Shown here: piece after piece, positions 36,369 to 48,169 of the stretch | Numbering within the stretch: the first letter of the stretch is position 1 | Layout of the letters: each line of letters begins with the position of its first letter | DNA from: Gibbula magus | Lineage: Eukaryota > Mollusca > Gastropoda > Trochida > Trochidae | Length of the DNA stretch: 64,000 nt | Assembly: GCA_936450465.1 (NCBI GenBank) | Contig: OW388301.1 | Span: 18,147,523-18,211,522 of the forward strand | Direction: 5' to 3' | The notes under the pieces: generated by a model | What the model saw: only the letters and a program-made list of their open reading frames with translations | Told to the model about the DNA's origin: nothing | The model's database searches: none | Position numbers and translations under genes: made by a program

Positions 36369-37801
36369 TATTCACGTGTCCGGTCATCATCACTCCCCGT
36401 CTGTTCTCGAAGCCCAAGGGAACTTCATAATTGGGTTGTTCAGAAGCCTGGGTTGGTTGATCAACTTGGACAAGTCAGACTTGCGACCAGCAAAGTCGGT
36501 CACCTTCCTAGGCGTGCACCTGGACACCATCCAGTACAAGGCCCTATAGTCATGTGGGAACGGATAGGAAGAGGCGAGGACCTTTTGAACAGAGCCCTCC
36601 GTGAACCTTTGACGCTTGGCATGTGTCAACGACTGTTTGGTCTCCTAAACTCGGCTCAGGACTACACCCTGAGGGGCAGGCTTCAACTCAGGTCCCTTCA
36701 GGTGTTTCTCAATGCTGACGTGAGGGAGAAGACGTGTCGCCACGTGTTAGCGGGACGGGAGGACACTGTCCACCATTTAGCCTTGTGGAGGGCGGTGGAC
36801 AATGTCTTCTCGGGAGTGCCTCTCCGGCCACCTCCCACTTATTCGCGGACGCCTTCACCCAAGGGTGGGGAGCCAATCTCAACTTACAGCAACCATCGGG
36901 CGCTCGCAATCGGAACGCCACATCAACCCCTTGGAACTGGACGCGATTCGTCTAGCGATCGCTCACTGGTCTACCCGCCTGAAGGGCGAAGTCCTGCTTG
37001 TCTACACAGACAGCTCGACAGCAGCGTGGGCAATCAACAATCAGGGGTCGACCAGCGCAGATTTCATTCTGCAGCTGGTGATAGAGCTGTTTCGTCTTGT
37101 GGACAATGTCAACCTCTCCATCCGAGCGGTGCACATCCAGAGACCCAAGAATGTTCTAGAAGACGCGCGGACAAGTGTCCGGCAACGGAGTGGATGTTGC
37201 ATCCGAGAGTGTTTGAGAGTCTATGCCTTCATTTCGGAAGGTTGCACCTAGACCTCTTTGTGACTCGGCTAAATCACAAGCTGCCGACTTACCTGTCTCC
37301 AGTGCCCGGTTCGGAGGGCTGGAGCCTAGACGCACTATTGTTAGAGTGGGAGGGGATGGATACTTACGCTTTTCCCCCTCCGGCAATACTGAATCAGGTA
37401 GTGGCAAAGATCCAGACCATTCGGACACTACGCCTTCTCCTCATAGCTCCGAATTGGTAGGCAAGGCCGTTTTACCTTCCTCTCAGGAGGCTGTGCAGGC
37501 AGGAACCTGTCCCCCTCCCGTTCAGGTGGGACATTCTAATGAGCAAGCCAAGCAGGCTCGTACTCAAAAACCTTCAGGTTCTGTGTCTACCCACTTGGCT
37601 TGTCTCGAAAAGGGATTGAGACACGTCAGCTTTTCGGAGGCGGTGGCACACACCGTCACTACCTCTCAAAGAGAATCAACTAGGAAGCTCTACGACTTTA
37701 TACGCAACCTTTTGCGAGGAGAAGGGGTTTGACATTCTATCAGTCACAGTTCCCCAAGTCGCCGACGGGGGGAAGGTCTCAAGGCCAGTGAGTTATCAAC
37801 G
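36369..37801 (+). pseudogene. DIRS-like retrotransposon pol remnant
   Basis: The local GC content rises and pieces of a DIRS-type pol appear in order but in changing frames. First is the end of the reverse transcriptase (RSLGWLINLDKSDL, KSVTFLGVHLDT, 36430-36530), then LTLGMCQRLFGLLNSAQD at about 36610. The RNase H domain follows (DAFTQGWGANL at about 36860; HINPLELDAIRLAIAHW; VYTDSSTAAWAINNQGST at about 37000), then RLHLDLFVTRLNHKLPTYLS at about 37250, and the start of a tyrosine recombinase (SQRESTRKLYDFIRN near 37670, VTVPQVAD near 37760). At least four frame changes and the loss of the catalytic YLDD segment make it inactive. DIRS elements use a tyrosine recombinase instead of an integrase; assignment to DIRS rather than another class is by the fused domain order. 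Confidence 0.8.
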
Positions 37802-37864
37802 GTGAGTATAAATAATGATGTTTAATCAAAAACGTAATATTTTAATAATGACATTATATGATAG

Positions 37865-37966
37865 AGAGATTATTAACCTCGTGTGTTTCCGTATCATACA
37901 TACATTATTTTTTATTCCAAAAATATGATATTAATGATACAGAAACACACTTGGTTAATAATCTCT
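37865..37966. repeat. Inverted repeat (33-bp arms)
   Basis: Arms at 37865-37897 and 37934-37966 match at 30 of 33 positions around a 36-nt AT-rich loop. The stem includes GTGTGTTTC...GTATCAT. It lies 64 bp after the DIRS-like remnant ends. It may be a foldback remnant or element end. I see no rho-like or RNA gene context. Confidence 0.7.
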
Positions 37967-39660
37967 ATATAGCAGATAGAATTCAGAACAATAAAATAAA
38001 AATTAAAAATAGCTAAAAAAAAGTGTTGCATCCCTCTGCATTCATATCGAAAAATGTGATGCTGTGGCAATTTTAGGATATGTGTATTGAATTAAAACCT
38101 AAAGACATAAAGATAGGATACTTAATGACTAATGTCTTCGAAAAAACACATTCATGTTGACATTTAAAGTAATTACGACTGAATTTGCAATGGTACTGTT
38201 TTTTCTATCTAATAACTATTGTTCCCGTGCCGAAACTATGCGATAAACATTAGGTATCAGAGGACGAAAACAAACATTGTTTTACCAACTTGACTTTCAC
38301 GCATCACAGCATCTTTTTTCAAGGAAAATATGGAAAGGACTTGTTCTTAAAATTCCATCCCCTTTTTCAAAATTGTTGACACCTAGTGATAAAAAGGTCA
38401 TAGTCATACGCTTTTGGAATTATTCGGAGACCTTTATGAATTCGAGTCGTTGATCCAACACATCTCTGTGATTTAAACGTGACATTACAGTAATACAGAC
38501 CGAATATCCTCAGTAAGGAAATTTGTTCAAATTTGTCTTTTTCCAAACAATCTGACTTTGAAGGTTCATACTGCTTTAACGAGTGACGTATGGTTAAAAG
38601 TAAGTTACTAAAGGTTCATCAGTTCACTTGAAAGAATGGAACTGCTTACATAAGAACAACCAATGCTGACTTTCAATTTCAGTGTATCAATACTTGTTCC
38701 TGGACACCAATATAGCAAAATTTTATGAATGCAAATATCGCAAAGTTGTGTAAAACATTATCTGAATGAAATTTGCTTCGTTGAAATGGTATTTAATGCT
38801 TCTGTCATATCACAAAGTTGATTGTCCTGAAACAAAAAACTTGGGGGTGCAATACTATTTTTGCTATGTATATGTAAACTAATTCAATGATTTCAAAATT
38901 ATGAAGTAAACGTTTTAATTTTATTTAAAATAATGTGAGATATCACTGTAGTATGAAACTGATATGTTGATAAAAAAAATTTATGATTTCACAAGAAACT
39001 TTCAAAACATGCAAATATTTGTGTATATTTTTTTAAATGTTTTTTTATGTTATGTTTTTATTTGTTTGTTTGTTTAGCATAAAAGATTGCATTTTAATGC
39101 ATTAGTGTCAATAGTATTATAACATCGGTTGTTATTATCAGTATTGCAGTTTATCAACGTCATTCATATTTTCCAATGAGAAATGTCTAATCCAACAAAA
39201 TAACAATTTCACAGTTATCTTGCAATGCGATTTCCCTGTGCATCCTATTATAAATCAAATTTATGTTCCGAAATTCAATAGTGTGACATGTCTGTATTTG
39301 CTCCAAGTTTTCAGTATTTCTGCAAATATACTTTAATCAGAAAGGTAAACATGAAAGCTCCAGGTTATGTCCTAGATCCAGTTAAGTCCTCCCTGACCTT
39401 TCTAATCAAGATATCAGTCTACTCAAGTCAGATGACTATTAACGGGTTTCAACCACTAGAAGTAAATTGCAATAGATTTTATGTCATCATAATAATGTAG
39501 AAAGTAGGAAGGATATACCGATGTTTTATTTGAAATCACACTATCTGCTAAAGTAAAACTTCTTGTTCTGTATTTTGGTATAAAATGCACTGTGGTAATT
39601 AAACCTTAAGTGTATCTTGAATGAACATGTTCCTCAACTGTATACCTATTTTTTCATGAA
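37967..39660. other. Intergenic, no gene recognised
   Basis: Strongly AT-rich sequence with poly-T and AT runs. The frame at 39288-39500 has no known domain. Nothing else is supported. Confidence 0.45.
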
Positions 39661-40205
39661 ATTATGTCTCCCCCCGAAGGGTCGGGAGACATATTGGTTT
39701 TAGCTGAGTTCCCGTCGGCGTTGGCGTCGGCGTTCCCATTTCGTTTCCGGAGCAGATCTCTAAAACTATGTGACCAATCATCACCAAACTTGGTATACTG
39801 TCTCTCCATATCGTGTAGATGTGCCTTTTGGGGGTTAGATATTTTTTTAAATTTAATTTTGTTTTTTATTTCCATGGCAACGATTTGGACTTAGTCTATT
39901 TCAAGGGTAGTGTTCGTTTCCGGAGCAGATCTCTAAAACTATGTGACCAATCATCACCAAACTTGGTATTCTGTCTCTCCACATCATGTAGATGTGCCTT
40001 TTCGGGGTTAGAGATAATTTTATTTTTTTTATTTCAATGCAACAATTTGAACTAATATGTTGTTTGCTACAATTGTGGAGTTGATAGGTTATTTATTCAA
40101 GTTGAATTATACAGAGAACATTATGGTGCTTTATGATAATATTGTTTAGAGGTTTGGAGCATTTGAGGAAGGGGAAGACATCTGTTTTTACGGGTAAAAA
40201 CACTT
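39661..40205 (+). mobile_element. Pearl-like element, two core units
   Basis: The left end is hairpin-like (ATGTCTCCCCCCGAAGG...TCGGGAGACAT). Core units start at about 39741 and 39914 (173 bp apart), each TCGTTTCCGGAGCAGATCTC. The right end is GGGAAGACATCTGTTTTTAC...AACACTTTCTAG. The first 200 bp are almost identical to 42331-42540, which is a three-unit member of the same family. No coding capacity. Confidence 0.75.
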
Positions 40206-42330
40206 TCTAGTTTGATTTGTTTTGTCTCTTTCTCTTCTCACCAGTATATGTGTTGTCTCCTAATTATCTCAGGATATTGGCCAATAATTATGTTTTTCAG
40301 AGAAACTAAACAAATTGCAGTGTTAACTTTAATTGGTTTGATAGTCTGATTAAAAATCGACCTTGTTCTGAGGAATACAACTTGCAAAATAATGCATCTA
40401 CTTGGGCACGAACAAGTGCTGTAGAATCATCTCCACAAGGCCTGAGAACACCCCACATAGGCGTATGATCTGTACCAGGCAAAAGCCAGTCACATAGATG
40501 ACCAATCAGATCATGGTTTTAAATGATTGCAGTTTTGAAAGCATTCGGAATCATTTGTTAACATGTTACGGAAACCAATGAAAGTAGTGCCCCTAGCTCC
40601 TCGTACCGAAAGTTTGTTTTGGAATAATGTGATTGGCCTGCGGGTTGTTATTCAACGTTTTTTTTGGCGAGGAAACCTCCAAACCATATCACGAAAGATG
40701 CACTATTTTGCAACTTTTACTCCTCGGAAAACGATCGATTTTAATCAGACTGATCATTTAGAGTTTTCATAAACGTCATTGATTGCGGAAAAGGAGAAAG
40801 GAAATGGCAAAGAGACTGGTTTGTTATCTTTAATGCCTAAACTGTCTTTAGATAAATATTTTTTCAAATTCGATTGAAAGAGGATCGAGTTTTAACATTA
40901 GGTCTGTCATAGCTGGCTTCCTTACATGGATAACCATAGAGATTTAATTATTTCTTTATTCGATTATAATTAAATTTGAAGTACAGTTCCAAAGTGAGCC
41001 ATCTTTGTGGCGCCTTAATGTCGTAATTGAGTGGTTATGTAACACATTCATAAGCCCTGACATTGATGAGTCAAAAACTGCGATAATCCTGTTGACTCAT
41101 ACATCATATATAAGGTTAATTAAAGGTTTAAATAACCGCATGTATCATATGTGATCACAGTGACCAGTTATATGACGTATAATTCAAGGGTTTGTAAAGT
41201 TATGACTGGCCAAGCTGTATCAGATTGAAACTCCGTGCCCAAATCAGAGTTTGTTAACATTAGGATGAAGTGATCAAGTACTCCGGTACGAATAATTTAT
41301 ATTTGAAAAAAGTTTTCGGGCAAAAAACAGCTCATAAGTTAAGGCAGACATATTCTATTATATATCCAATTGTCGTGAAATAGGAGATCTATCGATCGAA
41401 GTAAACAGTTACCAAAAGCAATAATGATATGACCCAATCAAACAATGTTCTGACGTCACGTCACACCAATTACGGCATATTCTGCTAATGCTCGTGAAAT
41501 ACTGGATCTATCATAACATGACATAACATTTTCTAAATGTGGTTCTTCTAATATTGCATTTCTGGTAAAAATGTCATTATGACATCAAATGTGAAGACAT
41601 TGGGTGCTAAGGTTCATGACATAGCATTAACAAGAATGTGGTCACAGTGTTATGCACTAAAAGTTGAGGGGTAATGGATTGTTAGAGGCTGAAATCCGGT
41701 CAAAGTACCATGGTGACCTGGAAAATAAGGCCAAGGTCACCCAATTCGACAATAAACATTGGTTGTAAGCAATAATGGTCCGATGTCATCGAACAATGCT
41801 CTGATGTAACGACGCAACTTAACATAGTTTGTTAACATAGTTTGTTTCTGCATCGTTAAAACTTGCGTTGACTCAACCTAATACCAACTACTGCCAATAT
41901 ATAATGATTTACTCATACACTAAATAGTAAAATAAAAGATAAATACTACTCATAGTATGTTTTTCCCCAACATACATGTATGTCAGCATTTCCCCCAAAC
42001 ATTTGTCAGCAGGTCTTTTGAATACTAAACACTTTCATGAGTGTAACTCTCTGATCACAATGATATAAACATGCGGGTTGACTCTTACGACCAACTTATT
42101 TATTCAACACTTAATTGCTGATTTTTTTCCAAATCTGCAATTTACGGTGTGAATGTTATCTTTGTCATTCTCGCCTTGTTCCATGTGATATGCCTTTTCA
42201 TTGACTTATTGATTTAGAGAGAAAGGCCTGTCTGGAATATATTTTCTTGAATCTTTATGAGACGGATGCAAGGAAAACCTAACAGCAATCCATTATTCAT
42301 TGCTTCACGAAAGCATACAATTGTGAACAA
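40206..42330. other. Intergenic with a weak internal direct repeat
   Basis: No gene is recognised. A degenerate direct repeat (AGCAATAATG...GATGT/GACGTCA...AACAATG..CTGA) at about 41418-41465 and 41770-41820 hints at an old repeat element with about 350-bp spacing. The frame at 40563-40772 has no known domain. Confidence 0.35.
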
Positions 42331-43014
42331 ATTATGTCTCCCCCCCGAAGGGTCGGGAGACATATTGGTTTTAGCTGAGTTCCCGTCGGCGTTGGCGTCG
42401 GCGTTCCCATTTCGTTTCCGGAGCAGATCTCTAAAACTATGTGACCAATCATCACCAAACTTGGTATACTGTCTCTCCATATCGTGTAGATGTGCCTTTT
42501 GGGAGTAAGAGATTTTTTTAAATTTAATTTTTTTTTTATTTCCGTGGCAACGATTTGGACTTAGTCCATTTCAAGGGTAGTGTTCGTTTCCGGAGCAGAT
42601 CTTTAAAACTATGTGACCAATCATCACCAAACTTGGTATTCTGTCTCTCCACATCATGTAGATGTGCCTTTTGGGGGTAAGAGATTTTTTAAAATTTTAT
42701 TTTTTTTTATTTATTTCCACTTCATCGATTTGGACTTAGTCTTTTTCAAGGGTGTATTCGTTTCCGGAGCAGATCTCTAAAACTATGCGACCAATCATCA
42801 CCAAACTTGGCATGCTGCCTCTTCATACCATGCAGATGTGCCTTTTGGGGGTTAGAGATAATTTAAAATTTTTATTTTTTTTTTATTTCCATGCAACAAT
42901 TTGATTTATACAGAGAACATTAATGGTGCTTTATGATAGTATTGTTTAGAGGTTTGGAGCATTTGAGGAAGGGGGAGACATCTGTTTTTACGGGTAAAAA
43001 CACTTTCTAGTTGT
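42331..43014 (+). mobile_element. Pearl-like element, three core units
   Basis: Same left end as the element at 39661, with core units starting at about 42412, 42584 and 42758 (172 and 174 bp). The right end is GGGGGAGACATCTG...AACACTTTCTAG. It differs from the 39661 copy mainly by one extra core unit. No coding capacity. Confidence 0.75.
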
Positions 43015-44194
43015 CTCCGAGCTCGATGGCAAACCTTACATTGATTTCAATTATGAAACCATAGCTGGTCACAATAATAGGACTCAGACACATATTTCAG
43101 GAATGGTGAAATGTTGCATTCTTATTCCCTGAGAGGATGCACTCTTTTTTCATTGATACATCATAGAACTCATTGCATACTTTGGTGTGTCGAAAATGAT
43201 CACTTTTGTTCCGATGTGTTTACATTTTGTCCTCTGAGGCAACATTCATCACGTAATTACGTGCTCAATAAAACGTCTATAAAATGCATTTAAAAGTCAG
43301 ATCAAGCTTGCTGTGACAGGAACAAAAGATCTCTGGCTTAAATTTGTCATTTGAAGGATGAACCATGTCTTTGATTAAACTGTAACTGTCAAACTGTCTT
43401 TAAAAGATTTTACAAAGTGATTATGTGCTTAAATTCACATGCATATTTCTGAAATGACACTCGATACACTGCCTTCAAAGACGACTGTGTCCAGATTATA
43501 AAAATGTTGAATGTAATAGTAACTGACACAAAAGACCAACTTTCTACACGGTCGGGGTTAGAGAGAGATCAGTTTTTGCCTGAACGGATCCACAATTGAT
43601 TTTGAAACTTGGAAACACTGAGGTGGCCGTGTATATACTTGTATGGTGCACAATTTGCTTATGTCGATGAGATTGTGCACTTAATTGTGCAAAATCAGTA
43701 TTCAGAGGAATGAAATATTTCAAATCTCATTTGACAGGATGTTCATCAGAATTGGAATTTTGTCTTTGCTTTCAAGGTTAATGCACATATTAATGACGCA
43801 TCCGTCACATGTGAAACGAGCATTCCTTTTATAATTGATTCTGATGGGATAAATGATGTACAGTGAAGTTGGATGATGTTAGTAATCCTCTTGAGTAGAA
43901 TTTGATTGCTTTTGCTGAGACGTTTTATGTCAGTGCATTCACCATACTATTTGATGTCATGATGGGGTTTGATGTTGATTAAACCATCAGTTGCCTTAAA
44001 TGAAGAAAGTTAACATGACAGACATCCACTTCAACTGTAAAGATAGGAAGACAAACCATTAAAGGAAATTGGAATAATGTTACAAGAAAAGCTTAGCCTT
44101 GTATCAACTTCCATGACATTTTCAACAATGTGTGAACTTACCTCTGACTCTTCTCCATGGATACAGTTAACTTTGACCTGACACTAAACTCTGA
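43015..44194. other. Intergenic, nothing identified
   Basis: AT-rich sequence. The short frame at 43111-43293 is not protein-like. Near 44140-44180 a polypyrimidine stretch and a CAG (GGATACAG) precede the candidate exon that follows. Confidence 0.4.
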
Positions 44195-44410
44195 AGATAC
44201 TGTGCCTATCATGAAGATGCGACAGACGTCGATGACGAAGCCCTGGTACTAGACATATCCGATATCAACATTTCTACAGCATCAATACCGGACCAAGGAG
44301 ATGAACTGGAGAGATCGATTGCAGACGCAACACTCCTTGACCCCACAACCGCAGAGATACCGGAGAATGTATTCACACTAGTTGACACCGAATCGCATAA
44401 TAACATGTAA
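44195..44410 (+). CDS. Candidate terminal coding segment, acidic, unknown
   Basis: One plus-strand frame is open for 71 codons to a TAA, with no internal Met before its last codon, so it would have to be part of a spliced gene. It reads as acidic disordered protein: DATDVDDEALVLDISD..., DQGDELERSIADATLLDPTT, and ENVFTLVDTESHNNM at the end. Codon use is GC-richer than the surroundings. A possible acceptor (CTCCATGGATACAG at about 44166) leads into a different frame (NFDLTLNSEDTVPIMK), so a frameshift or another acceptor is needed. I recognise no family. It may be a pseudogene piece. Confidence 0.3.
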   Translation, partial: RYCAYHEDATDVDDEALVLDISDINISTASIPDQGDELERSIADATLLDPTTAEIPENVFTLVDTESHNNM

Positions 44411-45598
44411 TAATATAATCTTACTTACAAAATAGTACAAATATTATCTTACGAATATAACCTTAATCATATAATTAAACATGTATATTTCTATTTGTCA
44501 CAGAAGTCTAGTGCAGCACAAGTTTACAGTTGTCCAGCCTCGGTCATGCAGTTTGGATCGTCATTCGAGTTTGATAAACATCGCCACTCACTGACTGTCA
44601 TCTCTCATCTCCCCCCCACCCCACACACACACACCCAAAAAAACCTGGTCACCTGACAGCCGTTAGAGTGCGAGTTATGGTACATTGAGTGTTTTTTAAC
44701 AATATATTTTAACGATATTCAATGAGTTATTGCAAGTGGCATCATCACACAAATATAATCTTATCGCATCATTTTTAGTTAATCGAAAAATCCATTTGTA
44801 CACCTGCAAGAACGAATGTTACGAAAATAATATTACAAATATAATTTTACGAATATAATCTTACTTACAAAATAGTAGGAATATAATCTTACGAATTGAC
44901 TGACAAGTTGCTCGGCAATCCACAGCCCCGTTGTGGAAGTGTGAATTACGAATCAGTGAATGGTCGGAACTTTTAACAGAGTCAAACACAACCTACTGCC
45001 AGATAAAGCCGATCTTGATTATGTTGACTTTATTGTTAATGTCTGCTTAGCAACCATGTTGCATTTTCGAAACAAACGTGTCCTACAACGTGTATGATTT
45101 CATGATGTTGTTATAATATTTCAGAACTGACAACTCAATTATGATACATTGTATATCAACGTCAAGAATGATATTCTATATTATTGTTTTATTGTACATA
45201 ATACATCTCCAAATAAACTGTGTGTCAGTTTCTTTTGTTTTCTTCTGTTCTATTCAAGCCTTTATCGTCTTTACAATTACTTTACCAAACGCTTCGTCTA
45301 CAATAAGATCACAAGGCGAGTGCCCATATTTTTATAAAAAAAAAAATTACATTACATTTTAGCCGAAAACGATTGTGGCATGAATTTAAAAACATGGGTA
45401 ATTTCATACTCTATAACAGGTATACATATATATTTAATAATATAATTACTCTAAGAACACGATGTAATGTATGATATATATAAGAAAGTTCTCTAAGGTC
45501 TATAGATACACAGTTGAACTTTTTCCCTGCGCGCTTTCCCCCCGGCTATGGTAGTCCGATTCACAAATAAAACTAGTTTAATAAACTCAGCCTATTCA
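44411..45598. other. Intergenic with short repeats
   Basis: The motif ACGAATATAATCTTAC followed by TTACAAAATAGTA occurs at about 44412-44460 (degenerate) and 44845-44900. A (CA)n microsatellite is at 44626-44637. Open frames at 45141-45362 are AT-rich and unconvincing. Confidence 0.45.
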
Positions 45599-46435
45599 AC
45601 AAGTCGTATTAGTTGTTGTTTATTATTTATAATCAAAAATCGAGATGGCATCAGGTGTAGACCTATTTACACTGCTCTCTAAAAACAAATCTATTTGACA
45701 CTCAAATAATGAAGTAGAAACCGTACTAAGGGAACCCGTGAGCCACCCACATTGTGAAGCAGCAGATGACACTCAAATTCAAGGATCTAACAGAGTAACT
45801 TGGTGAATATGGACATGGACATTGCAAGCAGTGTTGTGTCAAGTCACAGGAGGTGAGTGCGAATTTATATCAACAACTGATGCTCAGGACTATAGTAAAA
45901 TCAACAAGAATACAGAAGTAGCTTTTGATTGAAGTTATATGAAAAAGAATATGATAAATTCAACAAATCACAACACAGAAGTAGTTTCATTCATTCTAGC
46001 TCAAAATATGACGAAGTAAAGAAATATAAAAAATCGCCGAAACTATAAATTCATGAAATCGTGTTACATTTCGCACCTCTCCTAGTGGTGAAGAAGATGT
46101 GCAAAATTTGAAAAGAATGAATTGAATAGTTTTTCTGTTATTGATCGGATATAGAATTCTCAGAATATGACTAAGTTAAAAAATCAAAATAAAATCACAA
46201 ATGTTTTTTTTTAAAATCAGCAATTCGATTTACATTTCGCACCGCAACTCTCCTACTGGTGAAGAAGACATGTACCAAATTTGGAAAAGATGAGATGAAT
46301 AGTTTTTCTGTAAAAATTGTCGACGGACGGACGGACAGACAGACGGATGATGGACAGACGGAATAGTTGATATTACTATATGGACTCAGTGTATAAAACA
46401 AGTCATATTATTTGTTGTTTATTATTTATAAGATT
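45599..46435 (-). mobile_element. Pearl-like element flanked by about 36-bp direct repeats
   Basis: An (ACGG)n tract at 46322-46360 and two core units (ATTTCGCACC...CTCCTA.TGGTGAAGAAGA, starting about 46069 and 46230, 161 bp apart) identify a reversed pearl-like element. It is bracketed by ACAAGTC.TATTA.TTGTTGTTTATTATTTATAA at 45599-45635 and 46397-46433, in direct orientation with a few mismatches. These flanking copies are too long for a target-site duplication and may be part of a related element or a local duplication. Confidence 0.6.
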
Positions 46436-46755
46436 AAGACATATGGTGCCAGACACATTTGGTGCTGTTTTGCCCAGGTGGCGTTTTCGCTAGAACCCCG
46501 TCTGCTCAAGACATTTCGAGCTCATGTTGACATGTTGATCTTTTCAATGCACTTTATTTCATGCATCTAAAGTTTGTCGTTTTTCTTCGAGAGCGTTTTA
46601 AAACGGGTGTAAAGTGTCTTTTGAACGTCAGTTTACTTAACTGTTTTCCTCCGTTTTGTCTCATAGGATATACTGAGTGTCCCATGGTGAACCACACAAT
46701 TCTTGTTTACTAAAATAATAAGAATGTTGACAGACTTTCCCCTTGTTCTTCCCAG

Positions 46756-47142
46756 GTCGGAGAAGGTCCTGTCACACCCAAGCAGACAAGCAGCAGACAT
46801 ACCACGGCACAAACTACTGGCAGTGCAGGTTTCAGGGGAACATACACAAAGTACAGACTTTCACGGGAAGCAGCTTCATGGAGAGTAGGCACCAAGAAAC
46901 AGTACTCATCCTATATCAGGAGGTGTTTTTTATGCTGTTCTAAAATGAACTGTGATCCCTTTTCACCTTGTGCAAATGTGATTATTGAGTGTCTTACTGT
47001 GCTGTTCAGATCAGGATTGCAAAAAAGTGCAGTGAATACAGCACGGCGTGTCAAGTTTGATAATTATGGACAACAAACCAGTAGAACATTGCCTATTGCG
47101 ATTAGGTTTATGCGTGGAGTTTTTAACCTCCATGAACTCTGA
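46756..47142 (+). pseudogene. Tyrosine recombinase, N-terminal (core-binding) part
   Basis: Starting after an acceptor-like CTTGTTCTTCCCAG, one frame is open for 128 codons and ends in TGA. It contains EAASWRVGTKKQYSSYIRR, then DPFSPCANVIIECLTVLFRS, then GLQKSAVNTARR and FMRGVFNLHEL. This is the SAM-like core-binding domain of the eukaryotic XerD-type recombinases carried by Crypton and DIRS elements. The catalytic domain should follow, but 190 bp of other DNA and a pearl-like element come next, and the C-terminal catalytic piece appears only at 47626. Zinc-ribbon-like CFLCCS may be chance. Confidence 0.65.
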
Positions 47143-47195
47143 GGATAACAGTTGGAAGTTTTGCCTCCACATAGGAGATTATGTATTCTTACGGT

Positions 47196-47262
47196 GTTTA
47201 AAGGGGCAGTAGCACGTTTTTTCGCTCAAATAAGTTGATGAAATGTATTTGAATACATCACA
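47196..47262 (-). repeat. Short dispersed repeat shared with 18418-18480
   Basis: The reverse complement carries ATACATTTCATC.ACTTA and GCGAAAAAACGTGCTACTGC followed by CCCTTTAAAC, matching 18419-18480 almost exactly and 30270-30310 more loosely. It lies between the two halves of the broken recombinase gene. Class unknown. Confidence 0.65.
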
Positions 47263-47337
47263 AGGACCTTACGGTGTCTAAGGTATGCATCATGAGGACG
47301 AAAGTGTTGCAGGGAGCAAACTCACACCTGATTTTTA

Positions 47338-47625
47338 TGCCCCCGAATCGGAGATTCCGGGGGTATATTGTGTTTCACCTCTCCGTCCGTCCGTCTGTTT
47401 GTCTACAGAAACTTGAACCTTGGCCATAACTTTGGATTGATCAGAGCTAGGGCTTTCATATTTGGCATGTGTACACCTTGTGATGAGACCTTTCAGATGA
47501 GGTCATCATATTTGACCTTGTGACCTTGACCTTGCCGCAGTGAACAATCTTCAGAAAACTTGAACCTTGACCATAACTTTGGTATATCCGGGGGCATCCG
47601 TGTTTAACAAACACACTTGTTAGTT
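47338..47625 (+). mobile_element. Pearl-like element inside the recombinase remnant
   Basis: The left end is a near-perfect hairpin (ATGCCCCCGAATCGG..GATTCCGGGGG), then a (CCGT)n tract at 47385-47398, then core pieces with CTTGAACCTTG.CCATAACTTTGG twice and TGACCTTGTGACCTTGACC. The right end is TATATCCGGGGGCATCCGTG...ACACTTGTTAG. A reversed relative is at 52527-52836. It separates the two recombinase fragments. Confidence 0.75.
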
Positions 47626-47800
47626 ATGTTAAACCCTACAAAGCAGTATCAAAAGATGGATCCGGACAATGTTTCAAAGATTAATATGGACATTTTTGTA
47701 CCACATAATATCAGATCAGCAGCTTGCACTTCGACTCTAAGTGCTAATGACCCCATTAACACTATTCTTGATATACTGCAGGTTGGTCAGGAGAATCACC
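47626..47800 (+). pseudogene. Tyrosine recombinase, C-terminal catalytic remnant
   Basis: The first part reads YVKPYKAVSKDG in one frame, and after a frame change MDIFVPHNIRSAACTSTLSA in another, followed by DPINTILDILQVGQ. The PHNIRSA segment corresponds to the catalytic H..R box of tyrosine recombinases, and the YVKPY..VS.D lead-in is typical of the Crypton/DIRS type. It probably belongs to the same former gene as 46756-47142, with the middle (including the first catalytic Arg) lost. The longer frame at 47617-48081 continues only as non-homologous sequence. Confidence 0.6.
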
Positions 47801-48096
47801 TTTTGCTCGGTATTACCACAAGCCGATTGACAAATCGGGTATGTTTGGGGAAAGAATGTTCAATCAAGTATGATATTTTGTTTAACAGAATTTACATCAT
47901 GATAACGTCAGACTTTACATTCAATTTATGGTTGATGATGCTCTATTTTTTGGTTATGAACTATTCCCATTGTGTTGTTGGGCTAAGGACTCTAAATAAA
48001 AACGCAATAATGCTATGCAATGGACTTTTTTGTACTGGTTATGTACCAGTTTGTGCAGTTATACAAACTTGTTTAAATTGAGCGTGATCACTTTAG

Positions 48097-48160
48097 TATC
48101 CCACTGGTATGTAATACTATGAGATATAGTTTATCCTGTCCGTCCGTCTGTCTGTCCGGA
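48097..48160 (+). mobile_element. Left-end fragment of a pearl-like element
   Basis: ATCCCACTGGTATGTAATAC followed by a CCGTCCGTCTGTCTGTCC tract matches the left end of the element at 14576. The sequence then switches directly to the ZNF862-like pseudogene, so only about 60 bp of the element remains. Confidence 0.65.
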
Positions 48161-48169
48161 CTGAAGAGC

